Shown: positions 32,146-41,412 of the stretch, piece by piece | How positions within the stretch are numbered: the stretch's first letter is position 1 | Layout: every line of letters starts with the position of its first letter | DNA from: Paulinella micropora | Lineage: Eukaryota; Cercozoa; Imbricatea; Euglyphida | Assembly (NCBI GenBank): GCA_009731375.1 | Contig: BJOX01000048.1 | Location: 1,045,146 to 1,109,145, forward strand | Length of the DNA: 64,000 bases | Direction of reading: 5' to 3' | Program-made: the position numbers and the translations under genes | The notes under the pieces: model-generated | The model's input: only the letters and a program-made list of their open reading frames with translations | Databases searched by the model: none | Told to the model about the DNA's origin: nothing

Positions 32146-32271
32146 ATTTAATTCATTTTTCAATTTGTTGAAATCGCGGTAGGGTAATTTTAGAATTATT
32201 TATTTTTTTCTATACTATTATATATTCTGGTGAATTAGTTAATTTACACTACTTCAAAAACAAAACAAAAA

Positions 32272-33748
32272 ATGCCTGTCCAATACGGAGGAGAACTAGT
32301 CCATCAGACTAAGGAACTGCTCACTGGTAAGTATGAATTAACTAAACTTACCACTCGTGAAGGCTGGCAACCTGTCGCACTTACTACTGCTGGTGATATG
32401 GAAAACGCATTTGAAATTCCTACTCGTCCTTTGAACCTTGCGAGGAGTGTGTTGCGATTTACTTACACTCCGTCTGGTGCGGGTGGTGCGGGTCGCTACA
32501 ATCGTATCTATATGGATTGTCTGTCTATGATTAAAACTATTGAATTGCGAAGCCGAAGCGGGCAGTATCTGTGTAATCTTCAACATGTGGGGAACTACAC
32601 TAAGGTGATATGGAAACCAGAAATGAAGTATGAAAAATTTATGGCACTTGAAAATCATGGTGCTGGTGTGGCTAGCGGTGCTATGCTTCAAAAGTGTGAT
32701 GCGGGAAAAGTTGAAATTGGAACCGTAGCAGAAAGAAAGGCAATTACTGATGCAGCAGATGTAGCAGGTCTTAAGGCTGCAGTTCAAGCAAACTACAATG
32801 TGCCTCTTGTTAATGCCCGTCGCCACGATGATACCGCTCTCGCTGATAGCACTGCTGGAACCTATAGCCTTGTTAATGTTCCTTTCGAGGAGGCTAAGTA
32901 TTTTGAAGGTGGGGGTGATAATACTGCCACCCCTGTTATTAATGTTAAGTTTCCTTTGGGTATGCTGTTTGGTACTATTTTTGAACTGGATAAGACTATT
33001 GGATTTAATGAAATTTTGGATTTGCGGATTGTTTGGGCTGAAACCAACCGCTCTTCATTTTATGGCACTAATGTGAGTTCTATTGCCACTGGTGCTGCTG
33101 CTACAACCTCTGGTGCTATCGTCTCTAACCTAAATCTATTCCTTGCTGTTGAGACTGACCCGAATGTCATCCTCGGTGTCCAGCAAAAGATTGCGGGTGA
33201 AGGCTTTCCATTTAACATTGAGTATCCTATCGCTTGGAAGCAAAGTCTTCAAACAAACCAACAGAACTATGTTATTAAGATGAACCGCTAGCAGGGTGAA
33301 AGAATTCGTCGTATTTATACTTCAGCCTTTCATTTCAATGAGAGTGCTAATACTTCTTTTGTTAATGACAACAGGGCGGATGCTAAAATTATTTCTTATT
33401 ATACAACCCTTGACGGCTCTCGTCTTTCAAATTGTTGACACTTCTGAGAATGAAGACTATATGATTTTGAAGGATAAGTTGAAAGGAAGTGCTATCCTAA
33501 ACAGCGATGTTTATCATTACAACTGGTTCCACGTAGATACTTGGGACAATAACCGCCCGCTGTGCGATAAGGACACAGACGGCTATGAGGTGAGCGGTTT
33601 AAGCCTAGACACTGAGAGGCGATATGAATTCGTTTCAACTACAAGTAATAATGCGAGTGGTGCTGGCGTAACTAATCTTAACCATTACACATTCGCCATT
33701 CTTCAACGTAGTGTGCTTGTTAAAGGAGTTGAAATAATGATGAGTTGA
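32272..33748 (+). pseudogene. major capsid protein (double jelly-roll), nonsense and frameshift
   Basis: Forms the pseudohexameric capsomers of the icosahedral shell. Starts MPVQYGGELVHQTKELLTGK. Features typical of polinton-like capsids are IPTRPLNLARSVLRFTY, NLFLAVETDPNV, FPFNIEYPIAW and, after the break, RRIYTSAFHFNESAN and YYTTLDGSRL. An in-frame TAG at 33289-33291 follows KMNR, and the frame reads on without shift to about 33436. There one frame change leads to ENEDYMILKDKLKGS and the end LVKGVEIMMS. Length about 490 codons, as expected. It would be non-functional unless the stops are sequence errors or suppressed. Confidence 0.85.
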
Positions 33749-33750
33749 TA

Positions 33751-33796
33751 TTTTAGAATTGCGCTTCATGCTGTCGCATTCTCGCTTATTCTAAAA
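33751..33796 (+). terminator. 3' stem-loop after major capsid gene
   Basis: TTTTAGAAT ... ATTCTAAAA, 2 nt after the stop. It is an inverted copy of the stem-loop before the ATPase gene (28123-28168). Confidence 0.7.
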
Positions 33797-33872
33797 CATC
33801 GTGATAAACAAAAAAAGTAAAAATTAATAGATTAAATATTTTTTTCTTGTATAATAATATAGGAAAACGACG

Positions 33873-33917
33873 TTTGAGAATAAACGAGAGTGCGTAGCAC
33901 GAAGTGAAATTCTCAAA
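33873..33917 (+). promoter_or_regulatory. conserved stem-loop at start of 33917 gene
   Basis: TTTGAGAAT ... ATTCTCAAA with inner GTGC-gta-GCAC; the last stem base is the A of the ATG. Compensating changes against 28123-28168 (TTTAGAAT/ATTCTAAA versus TTGAGAAT/ATTCTCAA) keep the pairing. Confidence 0.7.
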
Positions 33918-35203
33918 TGTCCCACCAAAGAAACTTAATCGCACAAAATCCTGACGGAGAATTTATAAACGTCAGGGTTGGATATGATGGTGATATTGAA
34001 ACAAATAATTCAAAAACCGCTTTTGGCGAAGCAGTAGTAGGTCAATTAACACCAGTATTACAAGAAATCTTTCCATATACAATTAATACTAGGATATGGA
34101 CAAAAACAGAAACAAAATCGTCTGTGTCATTTTTGAATAATATGGCTGAATTGAAAACAACTGCTGATGCTACGGCAGATGCTAGACTGGTAAGTAAAAG
34201 GAGAATAAAATATAGAACTGGAATGGGTGTCCTAGCCCGATTTACTGCTCTATGGACAACGGACGATACAAAAGATTACTATTCATATATTGGAATAGGA
34301 AATGATCTCGTTGATGGATTTTATTGTTACAAAAATCAAGCAGGAATGAATATCGCACATTGTAAAGGAGGTGCTGCAGTTTATATTGACCAAGAAGACT
34401 GGGACGACCCTTGCGATGGAAATTATGCTATGCCAAACTTAGACTGGAGCAAAGGAAATGTATTTCAAATTCAATTTCAATATTTAGGTTTTGGTGCTAT
34501 TAAGTTTTATATTGAAAATCCCATAACAGGATTATTTCAATTAGTTCATATGATTGAGTATGCGAATGCTAATAATGGTGTAAGCCTGCGAAATACGACA
34601 TTACCTTTTACTGCAGCAATGAGAAATGATGCAGCAACTGGAATACAAACTCTTAAAACAGCGAGTGTCAGTTTATTCATTGAGGGAACGAATACGATAA
34701 ACACAAGTATAACAAACGAAGTGGAAGGAAGTAAAGCAGCAAACACCACTGAAAGTCCTATTATTAGTATCAGGAATAAAGCAACATTTGATGCTGGCGG
34801 TGCTAATTTAACAAATTATTCAAATGTTCATCCCACTTTGATAAGTATTACAAATGAAGATAGTAAGTCGTGTGTAGTAAGAATGGTATTGAATGGGACA
34901 CTAACTGGCGCAGGTTTTGCAGATGTTGATTCTAAGTATTCAATTGTAGATACTGACATAAAGGCGAGTGCTATCGCAAACGGAACAACAATTTTTAAAC
35001 TTTACGTAAATTCTCAATCAACTCAACAAATAAATCTTAGAAATTATGATATATATTTGACTCCTAGTAATGTATTGACTTTTACACAGAAATCCATTGG
35101 AACTGCCAATAATGGTTCAAATGTCAATGTTATTGCTAATTTTATTGAGGATCAATGGATATTTGTTTCGAACTATGTCTTCAACAAACATCGTGAAATG
35201 TAA
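33917..35203 (+). CDS. large virion-cluster protein, possible receptor-binding/decoration protein
   Basis: 428 residues, intact, MSHQRNLIAQNPDGEFINVR. The N-terminal domain (to about residue 230) has aromatic-rich beta-like sequence (GVLARFTALWTTDD; FQIQFQYLGFGAIKFYIENP), reminiscent of carbohydrate- or jelly-roll-type domains. The C-terminal domain continues to QWIFVSNYVFNKHREM. No family is securely recognised. Its position after the capsid genes on the same strand favours a surface protein. Unlike its neighbours it has no frame break, which may mean it is under selection or is a newer acquisition. Its last residues reappear as a fragment after 28050. Confidence 0.65.
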   Translation: MSHQRNLIAQNPDGEFINVRVGYDGDIETNNSKTAFGEAVVGQLTPVLQEIFPYTINTRIWTKTETKSSVSFLNNMAELKTTADATADARLVSKRRIKYRTGMGVLARFTALWTTDDTKDYYSYIGIGNDLVDGFYCYKNQAGMNIAHCKGGAAVYIDQEDWDDPCDGNYAMPNLDWSKGNVFQIQFQYLGFGAIKFYIENPITGLFQLVHMIEYANANNGVSLRNTTLPFTAAMRNDAATGIQTLKTASVSLFIEGTNTINTSITNEVEGSKAANTTESPIISIRNKATFDAGGANLTNYSNVHPTLISITNEDSKSCVVRMVLNGTLTGAGFADVDSKYSIVDTDIKASAIANGTTIFKLYVNSQSTQQINLRNYDIYLTPSNVLTFTQKSIGTANNGSNVNVIANFIEDQWIFVSNYVFNKHREM

Positions 35204-35257
35204 AGTGAAAAATTGAAAAGAAAACGATTTTTAATGAAACCGCGTAGCGGGGTGAAT

Positions 35258-35276
35258 AAAATATCACAGATATTTT
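35258..35276. terminator. bidirectional stem-loop between convergent genes
   Basis: AAAATATC-aca-GATATTTT, perfect 8-bp stem between the plus-strand stop at 35203 and the minus-strand stop at 35264, which lies inside it. Confidence 0.7.
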
Positions 35277-35735
35277 TTTACCGCATCTTTATTATTAAAA
35301 TAAGGTTGTTGAATTAAATATTCAAGGTATGGTTTATCAATCTTAGCAACATCTTCAATTTTCATTTTTTTATACTTACCATATTGAAGAAAAATGTCAG
35401 TTTCATTTTGCTGGTATTCTTTCTTTAATATACATCCTTCTTCTGTACATGTAGCATTCGCTGTTTCTTCGCCAACATTAGCCTTGATTTCTGTGATACT
35501 AGTCTCTTTTAAATCAGTTGTCTTAAAAGGTGTGCTTGGTTCCTCCATTATAACTTTTGCTAGTGTAGCCTCCAATGGAATAACTACTTTCACATTGTCG
35601 TCGCGGGGTTTATATTGTTCATAGAAAGAAACAATGTCAGGTTTAGTCCATTTAATTGAAGGTTTCTTAATTTCGCCGTCAAGGCCATTTTTCAATTTCA
35701 TTCAAGTAGTCTTGTTTGGTGTTGAGTTCGCTCAT

Positions 35736-35737
<2 letters not shown>
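35264..35737 (-). pseudogene. DUF3820-like protein A
   Basis: The C-terminus FLQYGKYKKMKIEDVAKIDKP...YLEYLIQQPYF matches the (F/Y)GKYKGK...D..YL.W pattern of small DUF3820/ExoX-C-terminal-like domains, often next to nucleases. The open frame starts at 35701. An ATG at 35737 (MSELNTKQDYLNEIEKW) with a frame change near 35690 looks like the original start. About 158 residues. Paralogous to the next gene (35817-36161). Confidence 0.5.

Positions 35738-35738
<1 letters not shown>

Positions 35739-35811
<73 letters not shown>
35739..35811. repeat. (TA)n array inside the inner element
   Basis: About 36 TA units between the two DUF3820-like genes, the only long microsatellite inside the element. 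It can itself form a cruciform. Confidence 0.9.
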
Positions 35812-35815
<4 letters not shown>

Positions 35816-35816
35816 T

Positions 35817-36161
35817 TTATTGTAAATATTTTTTTACTTCACTTTTAATATCTGTAAATTTATCAAACCACGGCTGTTTCATAACCCATTCAAGATATGG
35901 CTTATCAATAGTTGCAACATCTTGAATTTTTTTTCCTTTGTATTTGCCAAACGGAAAAACATCGGTTGGCTTTCCTTCACTACTTTTTTCAATTGCCTTA
36001 ATTTCTTCATCAATCATCTGTTGGACATCTTTTACTGAAAAGAATTCCTTATTCTTCTCAATTGAAAGTCGTCCAAATTTTTCAGATAGTCTCGTGAGGG
36101 TGGTCATTGGTCTATATAGATTGGTAAAAAAATTCATGGAAAAAAATTCATTATTTATCAT
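35817..36161 (-). CDS. DUF3820-like protein B
   Basis: About 106-114 residues, with FPFGKYKGKKIQDVATIDKP then YLEWVMKQPWF, a clear match to the GKYKGK...YLxW motif. Its start (MINNEFFSMNF, or MNFFTNLYRP 8 codons later) follows the polymerase stop by 11 nt in the same direction. It may be expressed with the polymerase and act as a small nuclease-associated factor. The frame is intact. Tandem paralogue of 35264-35737. Confidence 0.6.
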   Translation of the reverse strand: MINNEFFSMNFFTNLYRPMTTLTRLSEKFGRLSIEKNKEFFSVKDVQQMIDEEIKAIEKSSEGKPTDVFPFGKYKGKKIQDVATIDKPYLEWVMKQPWFDKFTDIKSEVKKYLQ

Positions 36162-36172
36162 CTTTATTTTTT

Positions 36173-39100
36173 TTAATATCCAAAAGGTCTAGTTTCAATC
36201 GCATTCTCTACAATTCCGATAACTTGTCTTTTCGTATATGTAAAACTAAATATCTTTTCTAAGTATTCGCTTGTTATTTTTTTCTTTTGTTTGTCTCGTG
36301 TTATCTTGTTGTTTTCTATTATAACTACTTTTCCAGATTTCTCAAGTCGTTTAGCAATCCGTAATTCTTCATCGGTCTCCAACAATTCAGCCAGTTCATT
36401 TTTACCATTCTCAAATAATTCAGTGTTCGTAATACCTAGCCCGCAACTTATTACACTTAACATATTCGGTAAATTCAATGCTTTTTTTGTTTCATAGTTC
36501 ATACTAAATCCTTTTACTTTCATACTGGCTTTACCATTATCTAATAAGTATCCATAACATTTTGGCCNNNNNNNNNNCTTCGGACCACCAACAAAGGTTT
36601 TTATTTTCGCTCCTTTTAATTCATCAGTCCAATCGCCCAGTAAATCGCCTGTCTCTACATCTACCTGATTAATTTTTTTGTTAGTCGTATATATTACGCT
36701 GTCTGTGTCATGATACAATATCCTATTACCTAATATATCCATCATATTGTAAAGTCTCATTCTCGCGTGGCATGTAGTAAATAAAGCAGCTACAATATTT
36801 GTTTTAATCGGGTCGCTCACCGCGTCCTGTTTTAAATCATAACTGGCTTCTATGATTTGGTCGTTAATTATGTTAATATTTATATTATCCACTGATTTAT
36901 CGTTCAATAGTTTGTATAATGTTTCTTTATCCTTTATCATTTTGTTCTGTGTTTTATTTTGTTTTTGTCCAAACTTGCTCCATAAAGAGTTCAAGCACAA
37001 CTTAGCCACTGCTCTCCGTCCTTCGTTTCTGAATATTTTGCTTTCATCCATCTTAACTCCCATTTTGATTTCCATGCTGTTTATGTAATTTTGCTTTTCT
37101 GCTTCCGTATTACATCCCGCGGGATATCCGCTGGTCTCTTGTTTTACTTTCAAGAATGTCTTTATGTATTCTTTGAATAAACTACTGCTTTGTTCTTTCC
37201 AGTTCCATACTTCATATATTTTTATTAACTTATACCCTTTGTCTAATGCCTTGTAAATTTCTGGAGTTGCCCATGTGCCTGTTATTGCTCGTTCTTTATC
37301 TGTGTGCTTACATTCGCTGTGTTGCTCGGTCATTCCGCACCTATCGCATAAGTAATACATCATCTTACCTCTGTCCGCCTTCGGTAAGACTGGGTGTAGT
37401 AAGCCTCTAGGTGGTAGCATCGTAACCTTAGCCACTCCAAAATATTCTCTGTTTATAATTTTATTTTTCATCTCATTTCTTTCCTCCTCGTTGCTTGGTC
37501 GTATTATGATATGGTGTCCGCTTGGATAAAGGTCGTAATACATCACGGTCGGATAAAGTGAGCANNNNNNNNNNGTAATACATCACGGTCGAATAAAGTG
37601 AGCACATGTCAATATATTTTGCATACTCGTTATCATGTCGTGATTTCCAATATAATTTCAGAGCATTCACTCTACCTCCAAACATTGCCTCTCGTGGGTT
37701 TAGTCCTTCTTGTTCAGTAATTCGTTCGTTTGTATCCTCTGCCAGTCTTTCACTGGTTTTCATCAGGCTCCATTCGAACTCCCAGATACTTATTACTTTC
37801 GCTTGTTCGTTAAGTTGTTTTTCTCTTCTCATTGTTTCCTTGTAAAGTTCGCCCATTGTCTTATTTTTCTTCACATTCAAAGCATTGCTATTCCAACACT
37901 TATCACATCCGTGCCAATGACACCCGTAAAACTCATAAGCGGTTTTGTTTTTCTCATCCCATCCATCTACATACACCCGAGATTGCCCGAGTGGAAACAT
38001 TTTTTCACCTCCGTTGAATGCGTGCTTAATATCTGTCTTATCCAGTCTGCTTCTGTATGCTAGCCATTCTACACAAGCCCTAGAAGTCATCCTGTTTTGT
38101 TTTTCCGCTTTCAATATTGCAATTGAATTCTCTGGCATAAACTTAGCACGATACAGAGCCATAACACAACTCGCGATAGTTGTATATTGAAAAGGGTCAA
38201 TACCAAACTCTAGAAACTGATTTCTAAAATCTATACAACCCTTCCTCAGTATATCAACATCTGAATGACAATACTCAGCGATTTCCTTCGCCATATCAAA
38301 CCTGTTATGTGCTTTCACTTGTTCATCATACCATTCAAGAAATTCCTTTCGTTTATCTCCTCGCATCGTGTCGTAGCCATAATGTTTCTTATGGGGCATT
38401 ACCCGACATAGTTTTTATTTTTTGCCGTATTGAAGAAGTGCGGGAAGAAACCTTTCTTAAGTTCCATAAGTCCGAATGTCTTTGGAAAGTCTGACAATGA
38501 CATCGTAAGAAAACTTAGGCTGTCTATAAAGCGATACTTCTTAAGTGTCATCATCATAATCTTACCACCCTCATAAATTACAAATGGAGTTTGACCATTG
38601 TCAACCAACCACTTAAGAATCAACTGACAATCATAACCGCGGGCATTGTGTGCGACAAATGTAAATCCGCTGTGTTTAGTGTCAAAAGCCCAATTACAGA
38701 AATCTTGAATGTTCTTATGTATAATAGGCGGTTCCTTCGCATCGTAATACTGGCTTTCAGCAGGTCTTAATTACAGAAAGAAGGATGAGCACAAATGCGG
38801 ATATGCGAAATGCCGAAATTGTAAAATAGTGAAACCGCTTGAACACCAATGTGAAATAGTCCAAAAAGAAATCTTACCGCCGTCAGAGCAATACATATTC
38901 TTTGACTTTGAAGCAACACAGGACACAGGCGAACACATTGTTAATCAACACGATTTACATTTCGCTTTAACATCGCAGTTTGTCGTCTTGTGGTTATCAA
39001 AGCATTCTGTGTTTGGAAACTTTCTATTACACTTCTCACATTCTTTCCACTTGCTCTTTTCATTTATTCCCTTACATCCGTTGGTTTCACAGATACTACA

Positions 39101-40225
39101 TTTTGCTTCACAGGCGTGTCTTTTTTGGTATCCCCTTAGACACAACTCGCAGAAGTTTTCCTTTCCTAGCATAGACTTCATGTTAGTTATGGCATCGTAA
39201 TTTCCTTCAGTCTTCAGAATGTAAAGGTTAGTAAGACGTTCGCCGTTCGCATCAAGTAGTTCTGTTTTATAAATGATTTTGTCAGGGAATTCAACAATAA
39301 CCAGATTGTATTTAATGTGATTAGCAAATGTATTAATTTCAGGTATCCCACACACATCCTTAATTACTTTCGCTTCATCGTGTAAAGCCTCTGCCATTTC
39401 CTGCTGTATCTTTCGTCCCATTAATATTGTTTTGTATTTTTGATGTTTTTCAATTTTTGACTTTATTACTACGATTGCTCGTGCTAAGCATAAGTTATCG
39501 CTGTTTGTAATACAGATTACTCCTTTCTTTCTGTAGATATCCAATTTGTTCAAAACCTGTAGCCTTGTCCCGCCCGTCGGCATTTTAACAGATTTCAACA
39601 CAAATGTTAATTTATCAAAGTTGATTCCGTTCTCGTCCATGTAAAGACTTTCGTTGCTTTGAAATATTGCTGACAATCTTTCTAAAACTTTTTCAACCGA
39701 GATTTGATTAACTTTGTGTAAGCCTGTTGATACGATTCCATAGTAATCCACAAACTCAATACCTAGGCTAACCTTATCTTGCAGTGATTGTCGTCTTACA
39801 AAGTCATTCAATACAATCTCAATAAATCTTATTACATCGCACATCGTAAATGATCGGAAGTTGCCGTTAATCCTTACCGCATATCGGCTTTCATTTATTC
39901 CTAGTTTGTGTTCCTTGCTGTCGTCCCTCATGATATCATAATTACCATACCTCAACAAGTCTCTGTAATTTTCTTTCAATTCTTTTTTCTCTTCAATCGT
40001 AGGTAAAGGTGGTGCTATTGGTATAGCATGGTGCTCAAAATACACCGCACCTCTTACTTGGTTCAAGTAGTTTTGGGCGGTCGGTGTATCAATTTTATAC
40101 CCCCTTACCTTCGGTTTGATATATAGCACATCCCGACCCCTGACAGACTTGATTTCGTAATGTATCTTATATTCCCTTAATCTATCCAACCTGTAGACCT
40201 TGCCGTTATATGTGTGTGTCTCCAT
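36173..40225 (-). pseudogene. protein-primed DNA polymerase B (pPolB), with internal inversion, gaps and frame breaks
   Basis: Replicates the linear element from terminal protein-primed ends. From METHTYNGKVYRL (40225): N-terminal domain, cysteine-rich finger (CELC ... CSIC ... CEKC, 39080-38950), and exonuclease motif II (HNARGYD, 38635). Exonuclease III is EYCHSDVDIL (38265), motif A DMCSLYS (37600), motif B LCLNSLWSKFG (36970), motif C YHDTDSV (36705), then GGPK. The exonuclease-I segment (FFDFEATQ) lies on the opposite strand at about 38768-38945, an inversion. Two 10-N gaps (36568, 37565) are flanked by short duplicated sequence. Frame breaks occur at the inversion borders and near 38399. 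About 1,350 codons, the normal size for Polinton pPolB. Confidence 0.85.
38768..38947 (+). other. inverted segment of the polymerase gene (exonuclease I)
   Basis: The plus strand here encodes KCGYAKCRNCKIVKPLEHQC and YIFFDFEATQDTGEHIVN, which belong between the cysteine-rich finger and exonuclease II of the minus-strand polymerase. Only about 180 bp is flipped. No obvious inverted repeats lie at the borders. Confidence 0.8.
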
Positions 40226-40319
40226 GTTTGATAATAGTATATCAAGGAAAATATAATTTTATAAAATTAAAATATTTGTCTGCCTCAATCGGTCGTCCCC
40301 TCGTGGCCTCGTGTGTGCC

Positions 40320-40332
40320 CCTATATATAAGG
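40320..40332 (-). promoter_or_regulatory. TATA-like element upstream of polymerase
   Basis: TTATATATAGG on the minus strand about 100 bp before the polymerase ATG, in an otherwise GC-richer stretch. It may be a core promoter. Confidence 0.35.
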
Positions 40333-40362
40333 ACCCTCCTTGTCTTTAAATGGAAATTCAGT

Positions 40363-40380
40363 GGTTTCCGCAGAGAAACC
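40363..40380 (-). terminator. 3' stem-loop after the zinc-finger gene
   Basis: GGTTTC-(6 nt)-GAAACC, 11 nt beyond the distal stop at 40391. This supports 40391, not 40538, as the original gene end. Confidence 0.6.
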
Positions 40381-40390
40381 TTTTTGATTA

Positions 40391-40897
40391 TCAATACTTA
40401 CCATACCCGCAACCGCAGTGGCAGTTATGTTCCATGTATCCGCACATATTACACCTATCATCGTCATCCTTCTTTATTCTCTCCATATACTCTTTGCTAG
40501 GCCTTGGAGAAACTGGAGGTTTTTCTTTTTCTGTTGCTCAAATATGTTTCTGAGACTTCATATGTCGTGCTTTGTTTCCATTATGTATTTCAGCACCACA
40601 TCCACACTTAAAATCTTTATGCTTCCAAATTTTCTTCTTTTCTTTTTTGATTATTCTTGTTTCTTTATCGTAACTAATTTTCCATTCCTCGTATTTAGGT
40701 ATTATGTTTTCCTCGTGATACTTCTTTGCTTCTTCCAATGCTTGCTCTTTTGATTTTTTCTTTCCGATGCAGAAACTCTTACACATAACATTTCCTCCTT
40801 CTCTCCATTGAACTTTTACCATTGGTCTCTTTTCGTTATTCTTTACCATAACACAACCTCTGGACATTTTAAATCTCTGATTGTCTTCGTTTGTCAT
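40391..40897 (-). pseudogene. AP2-like / zinc-finger DNA-binding protein with in-frame TGA
   Basis: Starts MTNEDNQRFKMSRGC. The N-terminal half (MVKVQWREGGNVMCKSF, GKKKSKEQALEEAKKY) resembles AP2-type DNA-binding domains. The middle holds CGCGAEIHNGNKARHMKSQKH, a C2H2-like finger. A TGA at 40538-40540 follows KHI, but the frame continues with ATEKEKPPVSPRPSKEYMER and a second cysteine/histidine cluster (CNMCGYMEHNCHCGCG) to 40391. 168 codons overall. Located next to the right terminal repeat, it may bind the element end. Confidence 0.6.
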
Positions 40898-40923
40898 CCT
40901 ATATATGTGTGTCTTTATTTTGT

Positions 40924-41080
40924 TTAAATAATAATTATTTACAGATAGCCGTTTTTCTTTCTTTTGTTTGTATGTATTAGTTATAAATAGGTAGGCGAAA
41001 TAATGAATAACGGTTCTTAGTGTGGTTTCTCTAGAGAAACTTCACTGAAAAAGTGTGATGAAGTGCGACCCTATACTACT
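40924..41080 (-). repeat. inner element right terminal inverted repeat
   Basis: Inverted partner of 22083-22239. It keeps the GTTTCTCTAGAGAAAC palindrome at 41025-41040 and ends CCCTATACTACT before GATAAA. Confidence 0.9.
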
Positions 41081-41245
41081 GATAAAATAAAGGAATATCG
41101 CGAGGACAATAAAAAAGCAATACAACAACAACGAAAGCAATTTTATGAAGCCAATAAAGATAGAGTTAACCAAAGACAGCGAGAACGACGACAACAGAAA
41201 AAACGACAAATTAACAACGAACTCACACCGCCACAGCCTTCATAA
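41081..41245 (+). pseudogene. GIY-YIG endonuclease, 3' part after the insertion
   Basis: Continues the frame of 21646-22082 after the duplicated GATAAA: KIKEYREDNKKAIQQQRK ... NNELTPPQPS. Matches the fragment at 14553-14717 with a couple of substitutions (EDNKK versus EDNKE, ANK versus ANE). Confidence 0.8.
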
Positions 41246-41412
41246 CCCACAGACCACTTTTTTTCGTAAGCCCTAGCAACTATTTTTTTTCGTTAGCACT
41301 TTTACCGATACACCAATTTTGGCCGAAACCCGCGCCACCAATTTTTGTCAAAGGTGCTTCCGTCGTCCTTTTGTCCAAAGCAAAAAGCAAAAAGAAGACT
41401 AAAACACGCACT

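Larger units (their letters stand above)
22083..41080. mobile_element. INNER element: Polinton / polinton-like provirus, 18,998 bp
   Basis: Starts AGTAGTATAGGGTCGCAC and ends with its inverse ...CCCTATACTACT, flanked by 6-bp direct repeats GATAAA (22077-22082 and 41081-41086). A 6-bp duplication and 5'-AG terminus are hallmarks of Polinton/Maverick integration by an rve integrase, which the element encodes. It carries about 18 genes: a plus-strand virion cluster (ATPase to fibre-like, 28174-35203), with integrase, polymerase and accessory genes mostly on the minus strand. The full morphogenetic set (major and minor capsid, ATPase, protease) means ancestors could form particles. Many frames are broken. 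Confidence 0.92.

Noticed and set aside
38829-39200. Separate plus-strand gene containing FFDFEATQ
   Set aside because: The first ~40 codons are the inverted exonuclease-I segment of the polymerase; beyond 38947 the frame is antisense to the cysteine-rich finger.
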